From JARRNE01 sp963824085 (GTDB taxonomy: Bacteria; Pseudomonadota; Gammaproteobacteria; Chromatiales; Chromatiaceae), in the NCBI GenBank assembly GCA_963824085.1, contig CAWGNT010000015.1, positions 558,001-622,000 on the forward strand: a DNA stretch of 64,000 bases, written 5' to 3'. A model generated the notes under the pieces. The model ran no database searches, was not told the DNA's origin, and worked only from the letters and a program-made list of their open reading frames with translations. This document shows positions 47,477 to 56,400 of the stretch, in pieces; the first letter of the stretch is position 1; every line of letters starts with the position of its first letter. Position numbers and translations under genes: made by a program.

Positions 47477-47499
47477 CAAGATCGGCCAGGCCGATCTTG
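47477..47499. repeat. Near-perfect 23-base palindrome between the MaoC and NUDIX genes
   Basis: Two exact 11-base arms, CAAGATCGGCC and GGCCGATCTTG, around a single A. It is 11 bases after the MaoC stop and 91 bases before the NUDIX start. With no T-tract it looks more like a dimeric-regulator operator than a terminator. Confidence 0.6.
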
Positions 47500-47590
47500 G
47501 AGTCGGCGGCAGGGCGTTGAGCTTGGAAGTTGTTGACGATGCCCCCGACGGGCGAGTACCTCGTGCCTCTGATTCGGCGTAGGACTACAT

Positions 47591-48007
47591 ATGAAGGTAA
47601 GAAAGCGCTCTGCGGGCGTCGCGGTGGTCCGGCGTTTCGACGACGGGCTGCGCTGCCTCCTCCTCCGCAGCTTCGCGTATTGGGACTTTCCGAAGGGTGA
47701 GCTAGAGACGGGGGAGGACCCGCTCTCTGCCGCCCAGCGCGAGGTGGCGGAGGAGACCGGTCTCGACGACCTCGTCTTTCGCTGGGGTAACGATTTCATC
47801 GAGACGCCGCCCTACGGCCAGGGCAAGGTCGCCCGTTACTACGTGGCCGAATGCGCCACCGGCGACGTGGAGCTGCCGGTCAGTCCCGAGCTCGGCACGC
47901 CCGAGCATCACGAGTACCGCTGGGTGACCTTCGAAGAGGCCGCGCCTTTACTGAACGACCGACTTAAGGCAGTCATCGCCTGGGTCCGGGCACAAGTCGA
48001 CGCGTAG
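47591..48007 (+). CDS. NUDIX hydrolase
   Basis: A 138-residue hydrolase with a complete NUDIX box, GELETGEDPLSAAQREVAEETGL (G-x5-E-x7-R-E-x2-E-E-x-G). N-terminal KRSAGVAVVRR and the FPKGELETGE context are like diadenosine tetraphosphate hydrolases, so Ap4A or a related dinucleotide is the best guess. It stands alone. Confidence 0.88.
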   Translation: MKVRKRSAGVAVVRRFDDGLRCLLLRSFAYWDFPKGELETGEDPLSAAQREVAEETGLDDLVFRWGNDFIETPPYGQGKVARYYVAECATGDVELPVSPELGTPEHHEYRWVTFEEAAPLLNDRLKAVIAWVRAQVDA

Positions 48008-48039
48008 GACGCGCGGCGCACTTTGGAAAGGCGGCTGAA

Positions 48040-48768
48040 GTGGCTACTATGGCGCGTCTATCGGACAATCGGAACAAGCGAATGCCTGCGCATACACCGG
48101 AGCGAGATACGGCGGTCGACGCCGAGACCATGCTTAGCCCCGTCGAGGCTCGCGTTCTCGGCTGCCTGATGGAGAAGCAGCGGACCACCCCCGATGCCTA
48201 CCCACTCACACTCAACGCGCTGGTCCAGGCATGTAACCAGAAGACGAGCCGGAATCCTGTGATGGATCTGGAGATCGGTGAGGTCGGGCACACGGTGAAC
48301 GAGCTGCGGGATCGCGGACTGATCCACGCCAGCTTCTCCGCCCGGAGCGAGCGCTATGACCACAAGATGGTGTCGAGCTTCCAGCTAAATCGGGAGGAGC
48401 AGGCCATCTTGACGGTGCTCATGCTGCGTGGACCTCAAACACCCGGCGAGATCAAGACCAATGTGGGGCGCATGGCGGACTTCGCCGACACGGGCGCGGT
48501 GGAGGCGATGCTGCGTGGCATGGAGAATCGGCCGCGACCGCTAGTGAAGCGGTTGCCGCGGCTTCCCGGCAAGCGGGAGGAGCGTTTCGGCCACCTCCTC
48601 TGCGGCGAAATCGAGCAATCGGAGCCGCCTGCGGTCGGCAGCCTAAAGGGCGGCGATCGCAAAGACGCGCGCATCGCGGCACTGGAAGACGAGGTCGCAG
48701 CCCTGAAGACTGACATGGATGCCCTCTGGGAGTTGACTGGTCTGTCCGGACGAAGGCCGCGTCCCTGA
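48040..48768 (+). CDS. yceH: YceH family protein (DUF480)
   Basis: A protein of about 242 residues with two winged-helix-like repeats: LSPVEARVLGCLMEKQRTTPDAYPLTLNAL with ACNQKTSRNPVM, and LNREEQAILTVLMLRGPQTPGEI. A C-terminal coiled-coil (RIAALEDEVAALKTDMDALWELTG) follows. Function unknown. Starts at 48040 (GTG with GGAAAGG upstream), 48049 or 48082 are all possible. Confidence 0.85.
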   Translation: MATMARLSDNRNKRMPAHTPERDTAVDAETMLSPVEARVLGCLMEKQRTTPDAYPLTLNALVQACNQKTSRNPVMDLEIGEVGHTVNELRDRGLIHASFSARSERYDHKMVSSFQLNREEQAILTVLMLRGPQTPGEIKTNVGRMADFADTGAVEAMLRGMENRPRPLVKRLPRLPGKREERFGHLLCGEIEQSEPPAVGSLKGGDRKDARIAALEDEVAALKTDMDALWELTGLSGRRPRP

Positions 48769-48923
48769 CCTAGGCTCCGAGCGTTCCCGCGTCGTCACTT
48801 GGTAACCCGAGGAGAAACGCGTGGGTAAGGTCCGGGCGCTGCCGAATGACCGCCCGCTTTGGTAATCTCAGTCCAGTCCGCACCTGTCAACGCATCCCAA
48901 CGTATTTTTCGGTCGGAGGAGTC

Positions 48924-49862
48924 GTGCTCTCAGCCTACAAGCCCAACGGCCCAGCGACGGAAGCCATCGAAGACGCGGGCCGCCTCATGGAAGCGGCCTG
49001 GATCGACGTCGCGGAACCGACCGAGGAGGAGCGCGCCGTCGTCGCGACCATCGTAAGTCACGCACTTTCTGAAGAAGAGGACGCCGACGAGATTGAGGCC
49101 AGCAGCCGTTCCTTCGTCGACGAGAGCGGCCTTCACATTTCCACCCTGTTCCTGCACCGGGTCGAAGGGCACCCGGAGAATACAAGCGTGACCGTGGTCC
49201 TCGGTCCCGCCCAGCTGATCACCCTGCATGACCGTGACGTACCGGCAATCCGGCTGTTGCGTATCCGCGCCCGCCGCCGAGCTGACCTCCTGGCGGACCC
49301 CCTGGCCCTACTCGCGACCTTATTCGAAACCGCGGTGGAGGATTTGGGGGACACACTCCAGGAGCTCTACCGCGCGTTGGAAGAGACGAGCCATATGGTG
49401 CTGCAGGACCCCGATGCCGACCTTGAGGACGCGCTGGCGCGCTTGGCCAATCATGAGAACGTCAACGGCAAGGTGCGTCTCTGCCTCATGGACGCGCGGC
49501 GCGACCTTGCCTTTGTGCTGCGCAACGCCCAGCCTTCCAAGTCATCGGTCAAGAGGCTCAAGAATCTCCTCTCCGATATCGACGCCCTGTTGCCACACAA
49601 CAACTACTTATTCGAAAAGGTCAACTTCTTGCTGCAGGCGTCACAAGGATTTATCAATATCGAGCAGAACCAGATCATCAAGATCTTCTCGGTTGCCGCG
49701 GTCGCCTTTCTACCGCCGACCCTTATCGCCAGCATCTACGGAATGAACTTCCATCACATGCCAGAGCTCGACTGGATTTGGGGCTACCCGATCTCCTTGG
49801 GGGTGATGCTCGTCTCCGCCCTGCTGCCCTACGTCTACTTCAAGCGCAAGGGATGGCTCTAG
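48924..49862 (+). CDS. corA: CorA-family divalent cation transporter
   Basis: A 312-residue protein of the CorA magnesium channel family. It has a long cytoplasmic N-terminal domain with helices, two C-terminal membrane helices and the selectivity motif YGMN at the end of the first. GGAGGA just before a GTG at 48924 decides the start; an ATG at 48846 in frame gives a poor N-terminus. Its TAG overlaps the stop of the convergent FIST gene (shared CTAG). Confidence 0.92.
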   Translation: MLSAYKPNGPATEAIEDAGRLMEAAWIDVAEPTEEERAVVATIVSHALSEEEDADEIEASSRSFVDESGLHISTLFLHRVEGHPENTSVTVVLGPAQLITLHDRDVPAIRLLRIRARRRADLLADPLALLATLFETAVEDLGDTLQELYRALEETSHMVLQDPDADLEDALARLANHENVNGKVRLCLMDARRDLAFVLRNAQPSKSSVKRLKNLLSDIDALLPHNNYLFEKVNFLLQASQGFINIEQNQIIKIFSVAAVAFLPPTLIASIYGMNFHHMPELDWIWGYPISLGVMLVSALLPYVYFKRKGWL

Positions 49863-50977
49863 ACAAATAGGGTGAGCACACCGGTATAACCGTAGAGCCT
49901 GTCCTGGGAGATCTCCCCGTTGGCGTAGAAGCCGACCAGCGGAAAGTCGCCGAGCTCGGTCTGGATGAGCTTGAGCTCCTCGGAGTCGGAGCCGAACAGG
50001 TTGACACCGCGGCCAAGGCAGGAAACGTAGACGCCACCGCGCGGCGGACCGTTCAGGCTCTTCTTGATCGCGCCCAACATGCGCAAGAGGTCCTCGCGCG
50101 CCGTATTGGCGTCCCGCCGACAGAACATGACCTGCCCCCCCGGCTCCACCATGTCGCCGATCGCAACCAGCTTGTTCTGAGGGTCGACCCCCAAAAGATT
50201 GCGCACCAGATAGTCGCCGGTGTCCGAGCCCATTATCGGCAGCCCCGCAAAGATATACCCACCGGCCCGCGTGAGGTCCCGCGCCAATATCTCGCCGACG
50301 TCCTCCTTGAGGACATCGAGTGCCGGGCGCCCGTCGAGCTCGATCATGATGTTGCGCTGAGCTTCCGTGATCTTGCGCTGGGGTCCGATCGGCGAGCAGC
50401 CCTGACTCAAACGCGTCACGACGCCGACGCGCTCGGAGAAGAGGACACCCGCAATCCCACCCTGGGTGACACCATCGGCGTAGAGGTAGACGTTACCCCG
50501 AGAGCTGGCGAGTCCGCCAACAAGGAAGCCGGACGTCGTCCTCGCGGCCAGCTGCTTGATGAGTGCTTCGGTGAGCGGGTTGGAGGGATCGCCATGCACT
50601 AGACCGAAGTACGGTCGATGCTCTGTGATCCAGTCCGCGTTGCGGCGGCTGAAGTCGTCCAGGTCCTTGATCATTGCTGGAAAGACTCGGAAGGAGTCCT
50701 CGGGGAGCTCCGCAATCAAGGCCGCGACTGCTGGCTGCTCGTAGTACTCGACGCCGGAGGCGCATATCCCCATGCCCACGGTCCCGACCCAGTGCTCGAC
50801 GCCCGTCGCCTGCCGAAACAGGCTCAGGACGTCGGCCATATGATCGGCCAAGGCGTCGGTCACGTAGAGAAAACCGAGATTGGCGGTCGTCGGCACCGGC
50901 CCAAGATGGGTTAGGCATCCGTCGACTGCCCCTTGCCAGTCTCCTGACGCCGCATGCCCGAAGCGAAAAGCGCTCAT
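49859..50977 (-). CDS. FIST-domain sensory protein (FIST N and FIST C)
   Basis: A 372-residue cytoplasmic protein with both FIST halves: an N-terminal part GVEHWVGTVGMGICASGVEYYEQPA and a C-terminal part around PRGGVYVSCLGRGVNLFG and LVGFYANGEISQDRLYGYTGVLTLF. FIST domains are thought to sense small ligands such as amino acids and are often fused to signalling domains; here there is none. Its start is 38 bases after the parE stop. Confidence 0.85.
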   Translation of the reverse strand: MSAFRFGHAASGDWQGAVDGCLTHLGPVPTTANLGFLYVTDALADHMADVLSLFRQATGVEHWVGTVGMGICASGVEYYEQPAVAALIAELPEDSFRVFPAMIKDLDDFSRRNADWITEHRPYFGLVHGDPSNPLTEALIKQLAARTTSGFLVGGLASSRGNVYLYADGVTQGGIAGVLFSERVGVVTRLSQGCSPIGPQRKITEAQRNIMIELDGRPALDVLKEDVGEILARDLTRAGGYIFAGLPIMGSDTGDYLVRNLLGVDPQNKLVAIGDMVEPGGQVMFCRRDANTAREDLLRMLGAIKKSLNGPPRGGVYVSCLGRGVNLFGSDSEELKLIQTELGDFPLVGFYANGEISQDRLYGYTGVLTLFV

Positions 50978-51014
50978 GCTGAGGAGCCCTCCAGGATAGA
51001 TCTGGCGTTGCCCG

Positions 51015-52907
51015 CTACAGCGCAACTTCCGCTACGTCGCCCTTCGCCTGCAACCAGGCACGGCGATCCGCGGCTCGCTTCTTTGCCAGTAGCATGTCCA
51101 TTAGGTTGTTGCTGTCGTCATCCTGTTCAACCGTGAGCTGCACCAGGCGGCGCGTGTCTGGATGGATGGTGGTCTCCCTTAGCTGCGCCGGATTCATCTC
51201 GCCAAGGCCCTTGAAGCGCTGGACGGAGACTTTGCCCTTGATCTTTTCGGCCTCGATACGATCGAGAACCCCCTGTTTCTCCGCGTCATCGAGGGCGTAA
51301 AAGACCTGCTTACCGACGTCGATGCGATAGAGAGGCGGCATGGCGACGAATACATGCCCCTCTTGGACCAAGCGGGGAAAGTGCCGCAGGAAGAGTGCGC
51401 ACAACAGCGTAGCGATGTGGGCCCCATCCGAGTCCGCATCGGCGAGGATGCACACCTTACCGAAGCGTAACCGCGAGAGGTCGTCGCTCCCGGGATCTGC
51501 GCCGACCGCGACGGCGATGTCGTGGACCTCTTGTGAGCCCAGGACCTCTGCGGGATCTACCTCCCAGGTGTTGAGGATCTTGCCACGCAAGGGCATGATG
51601 GCCTGGAATTCCCGATCCCGCGCCTGCTTGGCCGAACCGCCTGCGGAGTCGCCTTCGACTAGGAAGAGCTCGCTGCGCTCGGGGTCGGTGGAGGTGCAGT
51701 CTGCCAACTTCCCGGGGAGCGCCGGCCCCTGAGTCACCTTCTTGCGCGTCACCTTGCGCCCTGCCCGGAGCCTCGCCTGCGCGGCTCCGATGGCCAGCTC
51801 TGCAATCTGCTCGGCCTCCCGCACATGTTGGTTTAGCCACAGGCTAAAGGCGTCCTTGACGACGCCGGACACAAAAGCCGCGCACTCCCGCGAGGACAAC
51901 CGCTCCTTCGTCTGCCCCGAGAATTGAGGGTCGAGAAGCTTCACCGAAAGGATGTAGCTCACCCGGCTCCAGACATCCTCGGGGGTCAGCTTCACCCCGC
52001 GGGGAAGTAGGTTTCGAAACTCGCAGAGCTCCCGCAGCGCCTCCGTGAGTCCAGTGCGCAGGCCGTTCACATGGGTGCCGCCCTGCACGGTCGGGATGAG
52101 GTTGACGTAGCTCTCCGTGACCGGCTCACCGCCCTCCGGGAGCCACACCACGGCCCAGCTTGCCGCTTCGTTGGTGCCTTCCAGGTCGCCTGCGAAGGGC
52201 ATCGCGGGTATCGCTTCCAAGCCGGCGAGGGACTGCGCCAGGTACTCCCTGAGACCCTCTTCGTAGCTCCAGCTCTGCTCGCTGCCGCTCGCCTCGTCGC
52301 GGAAGCTTACCGTGAGTCCCGGACACAGGACCGCCTTGGCTCGCAGCAGGTGGGTGAGCTGGCGCACGGAAAACTTCGGGGTATCGAAATACCGCTCGTC
52401 CGGCCAGAAGCGCAGGGTGGTGCCGGTATTGGTGCGCCCGACGGTGCCAATCTCCTCCAACGCAGAGACCTTCTCGCCCTGGGCAAACGCCATGTTGTAT
52501 TCCTTACCGTTGCGTCGGACCCACACCTCGAGATGCCTGGAGAGCGCGTTCACTACCGACACACCGACCCCATGAAGCCCCCCGGAGAAGCGGTAGCTCG
52601 CGGTCGAAAACTTACCTCCAGCATGCAGCTTCGTGAGGATCACTTCGACCCCCGGCATACCCTGCTCCGGGTGCAGGTCGACCGGCATCCCCCGCCCGTC
52701 ATCCTTGACCTGCAACGAGCCGTCGGCGAAGAGGACTACCTCGATGTTGCGGGCGTGGCCCGAGATCGCCTCGTCCACGCTGTTGTCTATCACCTCCTGA
52801 GCAAGGTGGTTCGGGCGCGAGGTATCGGTGTACATGCCCGGGCGCTTGCGCACCGGGTCGAGCCCGCTCAGGACTTCGATGGCGGAGGCGTCATAGTTGC
52901 CGCTCAT
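51015..52907 (-). CDS. parE: DNA topoisomerase IV subunit B ParE
   Basis: ATPase subunit that decatenates chromosomes with ParC. The 630-residue protein has the GHKL motifs EVIDNSVDEA, DGRGMPVDLH and GGLHGVGVSVVNALS, and the TOPRIM block LVEGDSAGGSAKQARDREFQ. The N-terminus (SGNYDASAIEVLSGLDPVRKRPGMY) and the length mark it as ParE rather than GyrB. Confidence 0.95.
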   Translation of the reverse strand: MSGNYDASAIEVLSGLDPVRKRPGMYTDTSRPNHLAQEVIDNSVDEAISGHARNIEVVLFADGSLQVKDDGRGMPVDLHPEQGMPGVEVILTKLHAGGKFSTASYRFSGGLHGVGVSVVNALSRHLEVWVRRNGKEYNMAFAQGEKVSALEEIGTVGRTNTGTTLRFWPDERYFDTPKFSVRQLTHLLRAKAVLCPGLTVSFRDEASGSEQSWSYEEGLREYLAQSLAGLEAIPAMPFAGDLEGTNEAASWAVVWLPEGGEPVTESYVNLIPTVQGGTHVNGLRTGLTEALRELCEFRNLLPRGVKLTPEDVWSRVSYILSVKLLDPQFSGQTKERLSSRECAAFVSGVVKDAFSLWLNQHVREAEQIAELAIGAAQARLRAGRKVTRKKVTQGPALPGKLADCTSTDPERSELFLVEGDSAGGSAKQARDREFQAIMPLRGKILNTWEVDPAEVLGSQEVHDIAVAVGADPGSDDLSRLRFGKVCILADADSDGAHIATLLCALFLRHFPRLVQEGHVFVAMPPLYRIDVGKQVFYALDDAEKQGVLDRIEAEKIKGKVSVQRFKGLGEMNPAQLRETTIHPDTRRLVQLTVEQDDDSNNLMDMLLAKKRAADRRAWLQAKGDVAEVAL

Positions 52908-53137
52908 GGCAGTGACCGAGGTCTTTCTTCTCGTACCTTGCGGATATGCGACGGCACGTACTCGCCCGTCGATTGACCACTAAACCCACCTACGTTACCG
53001 TACCCGCTAACGGACATTCAAACGGTCACGGCGGCCCGGCGAGCAGGAAGGCTCGGTTGTTCCAGCGCGGCCTGCCTCCACGATTCGGACCTTCCCCAGG
53101 ACCGAGGCACCATGGACGGGACTGCAGACGAACCCTG

Positions 53138-53380
53138 ATGACCAGCGACCCACAGAGCTCCCCGCAAGGCTTCGAAGACGTCCTCGCCGAGCTTGAGTCC
53201 ATTGTCGATACCCTCGAGAAGGGCGACCTCACGTTAGAGCAGTCCTTGGCGGCGTTCGAGCGCGGGGTCACGCTCACCCGCACGTGCCAGAAGGCCCTCG
53301 ACGAGGCCGAGCAGAAGGTGCGCATCCTCACCGAGAAGTCTGCCGACGCGGAGCCGGAGCCGTTCGAGAGCGATGAGTGA
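53138..53380 (+). CDS. xseB: Exodeoxyribonuclease VII small subunit XseB
   Basis: An 80-residue helical protein with FEDVLAELESIVDTLEKGDLTLEQSL and the AFERGVTLTRTCQKALDEAEQKV helix. The ATG at 53138 gives the standard length; upstream frame is not family-like. It overlaps ispA by eight bases, the usual xseB-ispA pairing. Confidence 0.95.
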   Translation: MTSDPQSSPQGFEDVLAELESIVDTLEKGDLTLEQSLAAFERGVTLTRTCQKALDEAEQKVRILTEKSADAEPEPFESDE

Positions 53381-54272
53381 CGTCCTCCTGCGATCGTTTC
53401 TCGCAGAATGCAAGACCCGCGTTGAGAGCGCCTTGGAGCACTGGTTGCCGGCGGCCGATATCTGTCCCGCGCGCCTCCACCAAGCCATGCGCTACGCCGC
53501 GCTCGGCGGCGGAAAACGCATCCGGCCGACCCTGGTCTACGCCACCGGCCAAGCCGTAGGTCTGGTCCCGGAAAGCTTGGACGGAGCCGCTTGTGCCGTG
53601 GAGCTGATCCATTCCTACTCCCTCGTCCACGACGATCTGCCCGCAATGGACGACGACAACCTGCGCCGAGGTCGACCCACGTGCCACAAGGCGTTTGACG
53701 AGGCCACCGCGATCCTCGTCGGCGATGCACTACAGTCCCTCGCATTCCAGGTGCTCGCCGCCGACAAGGATCTCCCGGGAGAGCCAATCACCAGGCTCAC
53801 CATGATCGACACCCTCGCCCGGGCCAGCGGATCACGGGGGATGGCCGGAGGCCAGGCGTTGGACCTGACGGCTGAGGGTCAGGAGCTTGACCTCACCATG
53901 TTAGAGAATATCCACATCCACAAGACGGGAGCACTCATTCGGGCCAGCGTCCGCGTGGCGACGCTCGCACGCCCGGACCTAGACGCCGAGCGTGCAGACC
54001 GGCTTGACCGTTACGCGAAGTGCCTAGGGCTCGCGTTCCAGATTCGCGACGACATTCTGGACGTGGAGGGAGAGACGGCGGTTCTCGGCAAGACGAGGGG
54101 CAAGGACCAGACCCAGAAAAAGGCGACGTATCCGGCGCTGCTCGGCCTTGCTGGGGCACGCGAAGCGGCATCGACCCTGATCGACGATGCGCTTGAGAGT
54201 CTCGGGCCTTTTGGAGAGAGGGCCGAGCCGCTGCGCTGGATTGCCGACTACATGGTGCGTCGCGACCGCTGA
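53373..54272 (+). CDS. ispA: Farnesyl diphosphate synthase IspA
   Basis: Makes C15 isoprenoid diphosphate, precursor of quinone tails and undecaprenyl phosphate. The 299-residue protein has the first Asp-rich motif DDLPAMDDDNLRRGRPT and the second IRDDILDVEG, with GGKRIRPTLVYATG. It overlaps xseB. In many relatives dxs follows, but here the next gene is folE2 after about 180 bases. Confidence 0.95.
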   Translation: MSDVLLRSFLAECKTRVESALEHWLPAADICPARLHQAMRYAALGGGKRIRPTLVYATGQAVGLVPESLDGAACAVELIHSYSLVHDDLPAMDDDNLRRGRPTCHKAFDEATAILVGDALQSLAFQVLAADKDLPGEPITRLTMIDTLARASGSRGMAGGQALDLTAEGQELDLTMLENIHIHKTGALIRASVRVATLARPDLDAERADRLDRYAKCLGLAFQIRDDILDVEGETAVLGKTRGKDQTQKKATYPALLGLAGAREAASTLIDDALESLGPFGERAEPLRWIADYMVRRDR

Positions 54273-54454
54273 TAGGTATGCCGGCCAGCTTGCCTTCTTT
54301 TGCCTCGGACACCACTTTCCTCGATAATTTACGGTTCGCCGCCCGACGAAGCCGTCGGCAATTCCCGGAAAATCTGCCTGTTTGACGATCCCGGACGTAC
54401 CGGTAGCTTTCCCCGCAAGGGGTTTCAGACCGGGGTCCGTCGAGGAGCGAACCC

Positions 54455-55297
54455 ATGGAGTCAGCGCTGAAGAGCACACCCGTAAACCCACCCATTGCGG
54501 ACGTTCAAGCCAGCTTGGACAGTCGCCGGATCGCCATCGACAGGGTGGGTATCAAAGACATCCGTCACCCGGTGCGCGTGCGGGATCGCAGCGATGGCGA
54601 GCAGCACACCGTGGCCACCTTCAACATGTACGTGTACCTGCCCCACAACTTCAAAGGCACGCACATGTCACGCTTCGTGCAGATCCTGAACAGTCACGAG
54701 CGGGAGATCAGCGTCTCATCTTTCCGCGAGATGCTCAAGGAGATGGCCGAGCGGCTCGAATCCGAGGCTGGCCACATCGAGATGCGCTTCCCTTACTTCG
54801 TAAACAAGTGTGCGCCTGTGTCGAGCGTACGGAGCCTACTTGACTACGACGTCACCTTCATCGGGGAGATTCGCAAAGGCAGGCCCACCATGTACATCAA
54901 GGTTATCGTGCCGGTCACGAGCCTATGCCCTTGCTCCAAAGAGATTTCCGAGTACGGTGCTCACAACCAGCGCTCCCACGTCACAGTGCAAGTACGTAAT
55001 CGCGGCTTCATCTGGATCGAAGAGATCATTGACCTGGTGGAGCAGGAGGCATCGTGTGAGCTCTACGGCCTATTGAAGCGGCCCGACGAGAAGTACGTCA
55101 CCGAGCGGGCCTACAACAATCCCAAGTTTGTCGAGGACATGGTCCGCGACGTCGCCATGCGACTCAATCAGGACGACCGCGTAGGGGCATACACCGTGGA
55201 GTCCGAGAATTTCGAGTCCATCCACAACCACTCGGCCTATGCCTTGATTGAGCGCGACAAGGAGAAGGAGGCGCTGATGGCAGAGGCATCACTCTAA
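54455..55297 (+). CDS. folE2: GTP cyclohydrolase FolE2 (type IB)
   Basis: Opens GTP to dihydroneopterin triphosphate for folate, and for tetrahydromethanopterin or queuosine in some bacteria. The 280-residue protein shows PVTSLCPCSKEISEYGAHNQRS with the metal-binding Cys and GTHMSRFVQILNS. FolE2 replaces the zinc enzyme FolE and is often induced by low zinc, but I see no clear Zur box in the 180 bases upstream. GGAGCGAACCC precedes the ATG. Confidence 0.95.
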   Translation: MESALKSTPVNPPIADVQASLDSRRIAIDRVGIKDIRHPVRVRDRSDGEQHTVATFNMYVYLPHNFKGTHMSRFVQILNSHEREISVSSFREMLKEMAERLESEAGHIEMRFPYFVNKCAPVSSVRSLLDYDVTFIGEIRKGRPTMYIKVIVPVTSLCPCSKEISEYGAHNQRSHVTVQVRNRGFIWIEEIIDLVEQEASCELYGLLKRPDEKYVTERAYNNPKFVEDMVRDVAMRLNQDDRVGAYTVESENFESIHNHSAYALIERDKEKEALMAEASL

Positions 55298-55396
55298 GCA
55301 AATAATGCGGCTCGCGGCACAGACTTAATACGGGAACCTGCAATATCGTGTAAACTCAGTTTGGGAACACGCGGGGAAATCGGAGAACTTCCAACG

Positions 55397-56257
55397 GTGC
55401 GCACAAGGCCCTTCATCTCCGGATTGCTGATTATCACCAGCCTGGGTTGGATGTTCTCGGTGGCAGGCTGTGGATCCGATGATTCCCAACAGGAGGGGAG
55501 AGGAACGAAGTCCTCCTCGGATCAGGAGCTTGAGCCGCACGAGCCGAGCTCCCCCGGGAGCGGCCGGGACTACGGCATCGCCCGCGAGTGGCGTTCCAGG
55601 GAGGCGGCACCTGCGTACGATCGAGGCTATCCGTCGGCTAGCCAGTCACATCGACCCTATGGCGGGGACTACGCGCCCTACCCCCCTGTCCAGCCAGGGG
55701 ATCGGGACCTGCGGACGCGTGAACCAAGCTTCCGCGGACGCAGCGGAGACTTCGACGTTACCAGCGACCCCCGCTCAAGGGGACGCTCCCCCTACGAGCC
55801 AGGTTATCCGCAGTCCTATCCGTCATATGGAGCCGAGCGCGGGGGCTACGCACCTTACCCCGAGCCCCGATCAAGCCAGGTCCCATCTGAAGAGTACAGC
55901 TTCCGACCACTGAGCCCGCGCGATAAGGAACGCATGCAGGCCCAATCCGCCCCATCGTACCATCAGAGGCCTCGCACCGAATATGACTATGGACTGAGGG
56001 CACCAATGCCGCCCCAGACCGCCCCCATGTACCCAGAAGTCGAGCGCCAAGGGTACTCTTACTGGCCGTTACCCCCTCAGCCAGCGCCGGGCAATGCGCC
56101 GCAGGGGCCATCCTGGGGCCCTAATCAAGAGCATGTGGATCAATGGGGCACTGGCCCCGGCTATCCATACAGCCTTCCGCGGCGACGGTGGCCGCCGGCA
56201 GAGCGGATGCTTCCCAACCTCGATGAAGGCTCGACCCGCACGTTCGCGGCGAACTGA
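55397..56257 (+). CDS. Tyr/Pro/Gly-rich lipoprotein with internal repeats
   Basis: No known family seen. A product of about 286 residues with a lipoprotein signal (FISGLLIITSLGWMFSVAGC; the lipobox Cys is near residue 25). The mature part is hydrophilic and disordered-looking. It carries two related blocks, one ending YGGDYAPYPPVQ and one GGYAPYPEPR, each preceded by GYP..S. The GTG at 55397 has GGAGAA upstream; a TTG at 55361 is less likely. Confidence 0.72.
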   Translation: MRTRPFISGLLIITSLGWMFSVAGCGSDDSQQEGRGTKSSSDQELEPHEPSSPGSGRDYGIAREWRSREAAPAYDRGYPSASQSHRPYGGDYAPYPPVQPGDRDLRTREPSFRGRSGDFDVTSDPRSRGRSPYEPGYPQSYPSYGAERGGYAPYPEPRSSQVPSEEYSFRPLSPRDKERMQAQSAPSYHQRPRTEYDYGLRAPMPPQTAPMYPEVERQGYSYWPLPPQPAPGNAPQGPSWGPNQEHVDQWGTGPGYPYSLPRRRWPPAERMLPNLDEGSTRTFAAN

Positions 56258-56400
56258 CTCCGAAACCAGCCGATTGTCGCAGCTCCCCGCATCGAACGCC
56301 GAACCCCGGTGATCGTCAGATTGTGCCGTACATGACCTTCAGTCCGCCTCTCTCCAGCTGGATGTCGCCGCCGGGGGGCCTGAATAGCTGATGGGGTACC

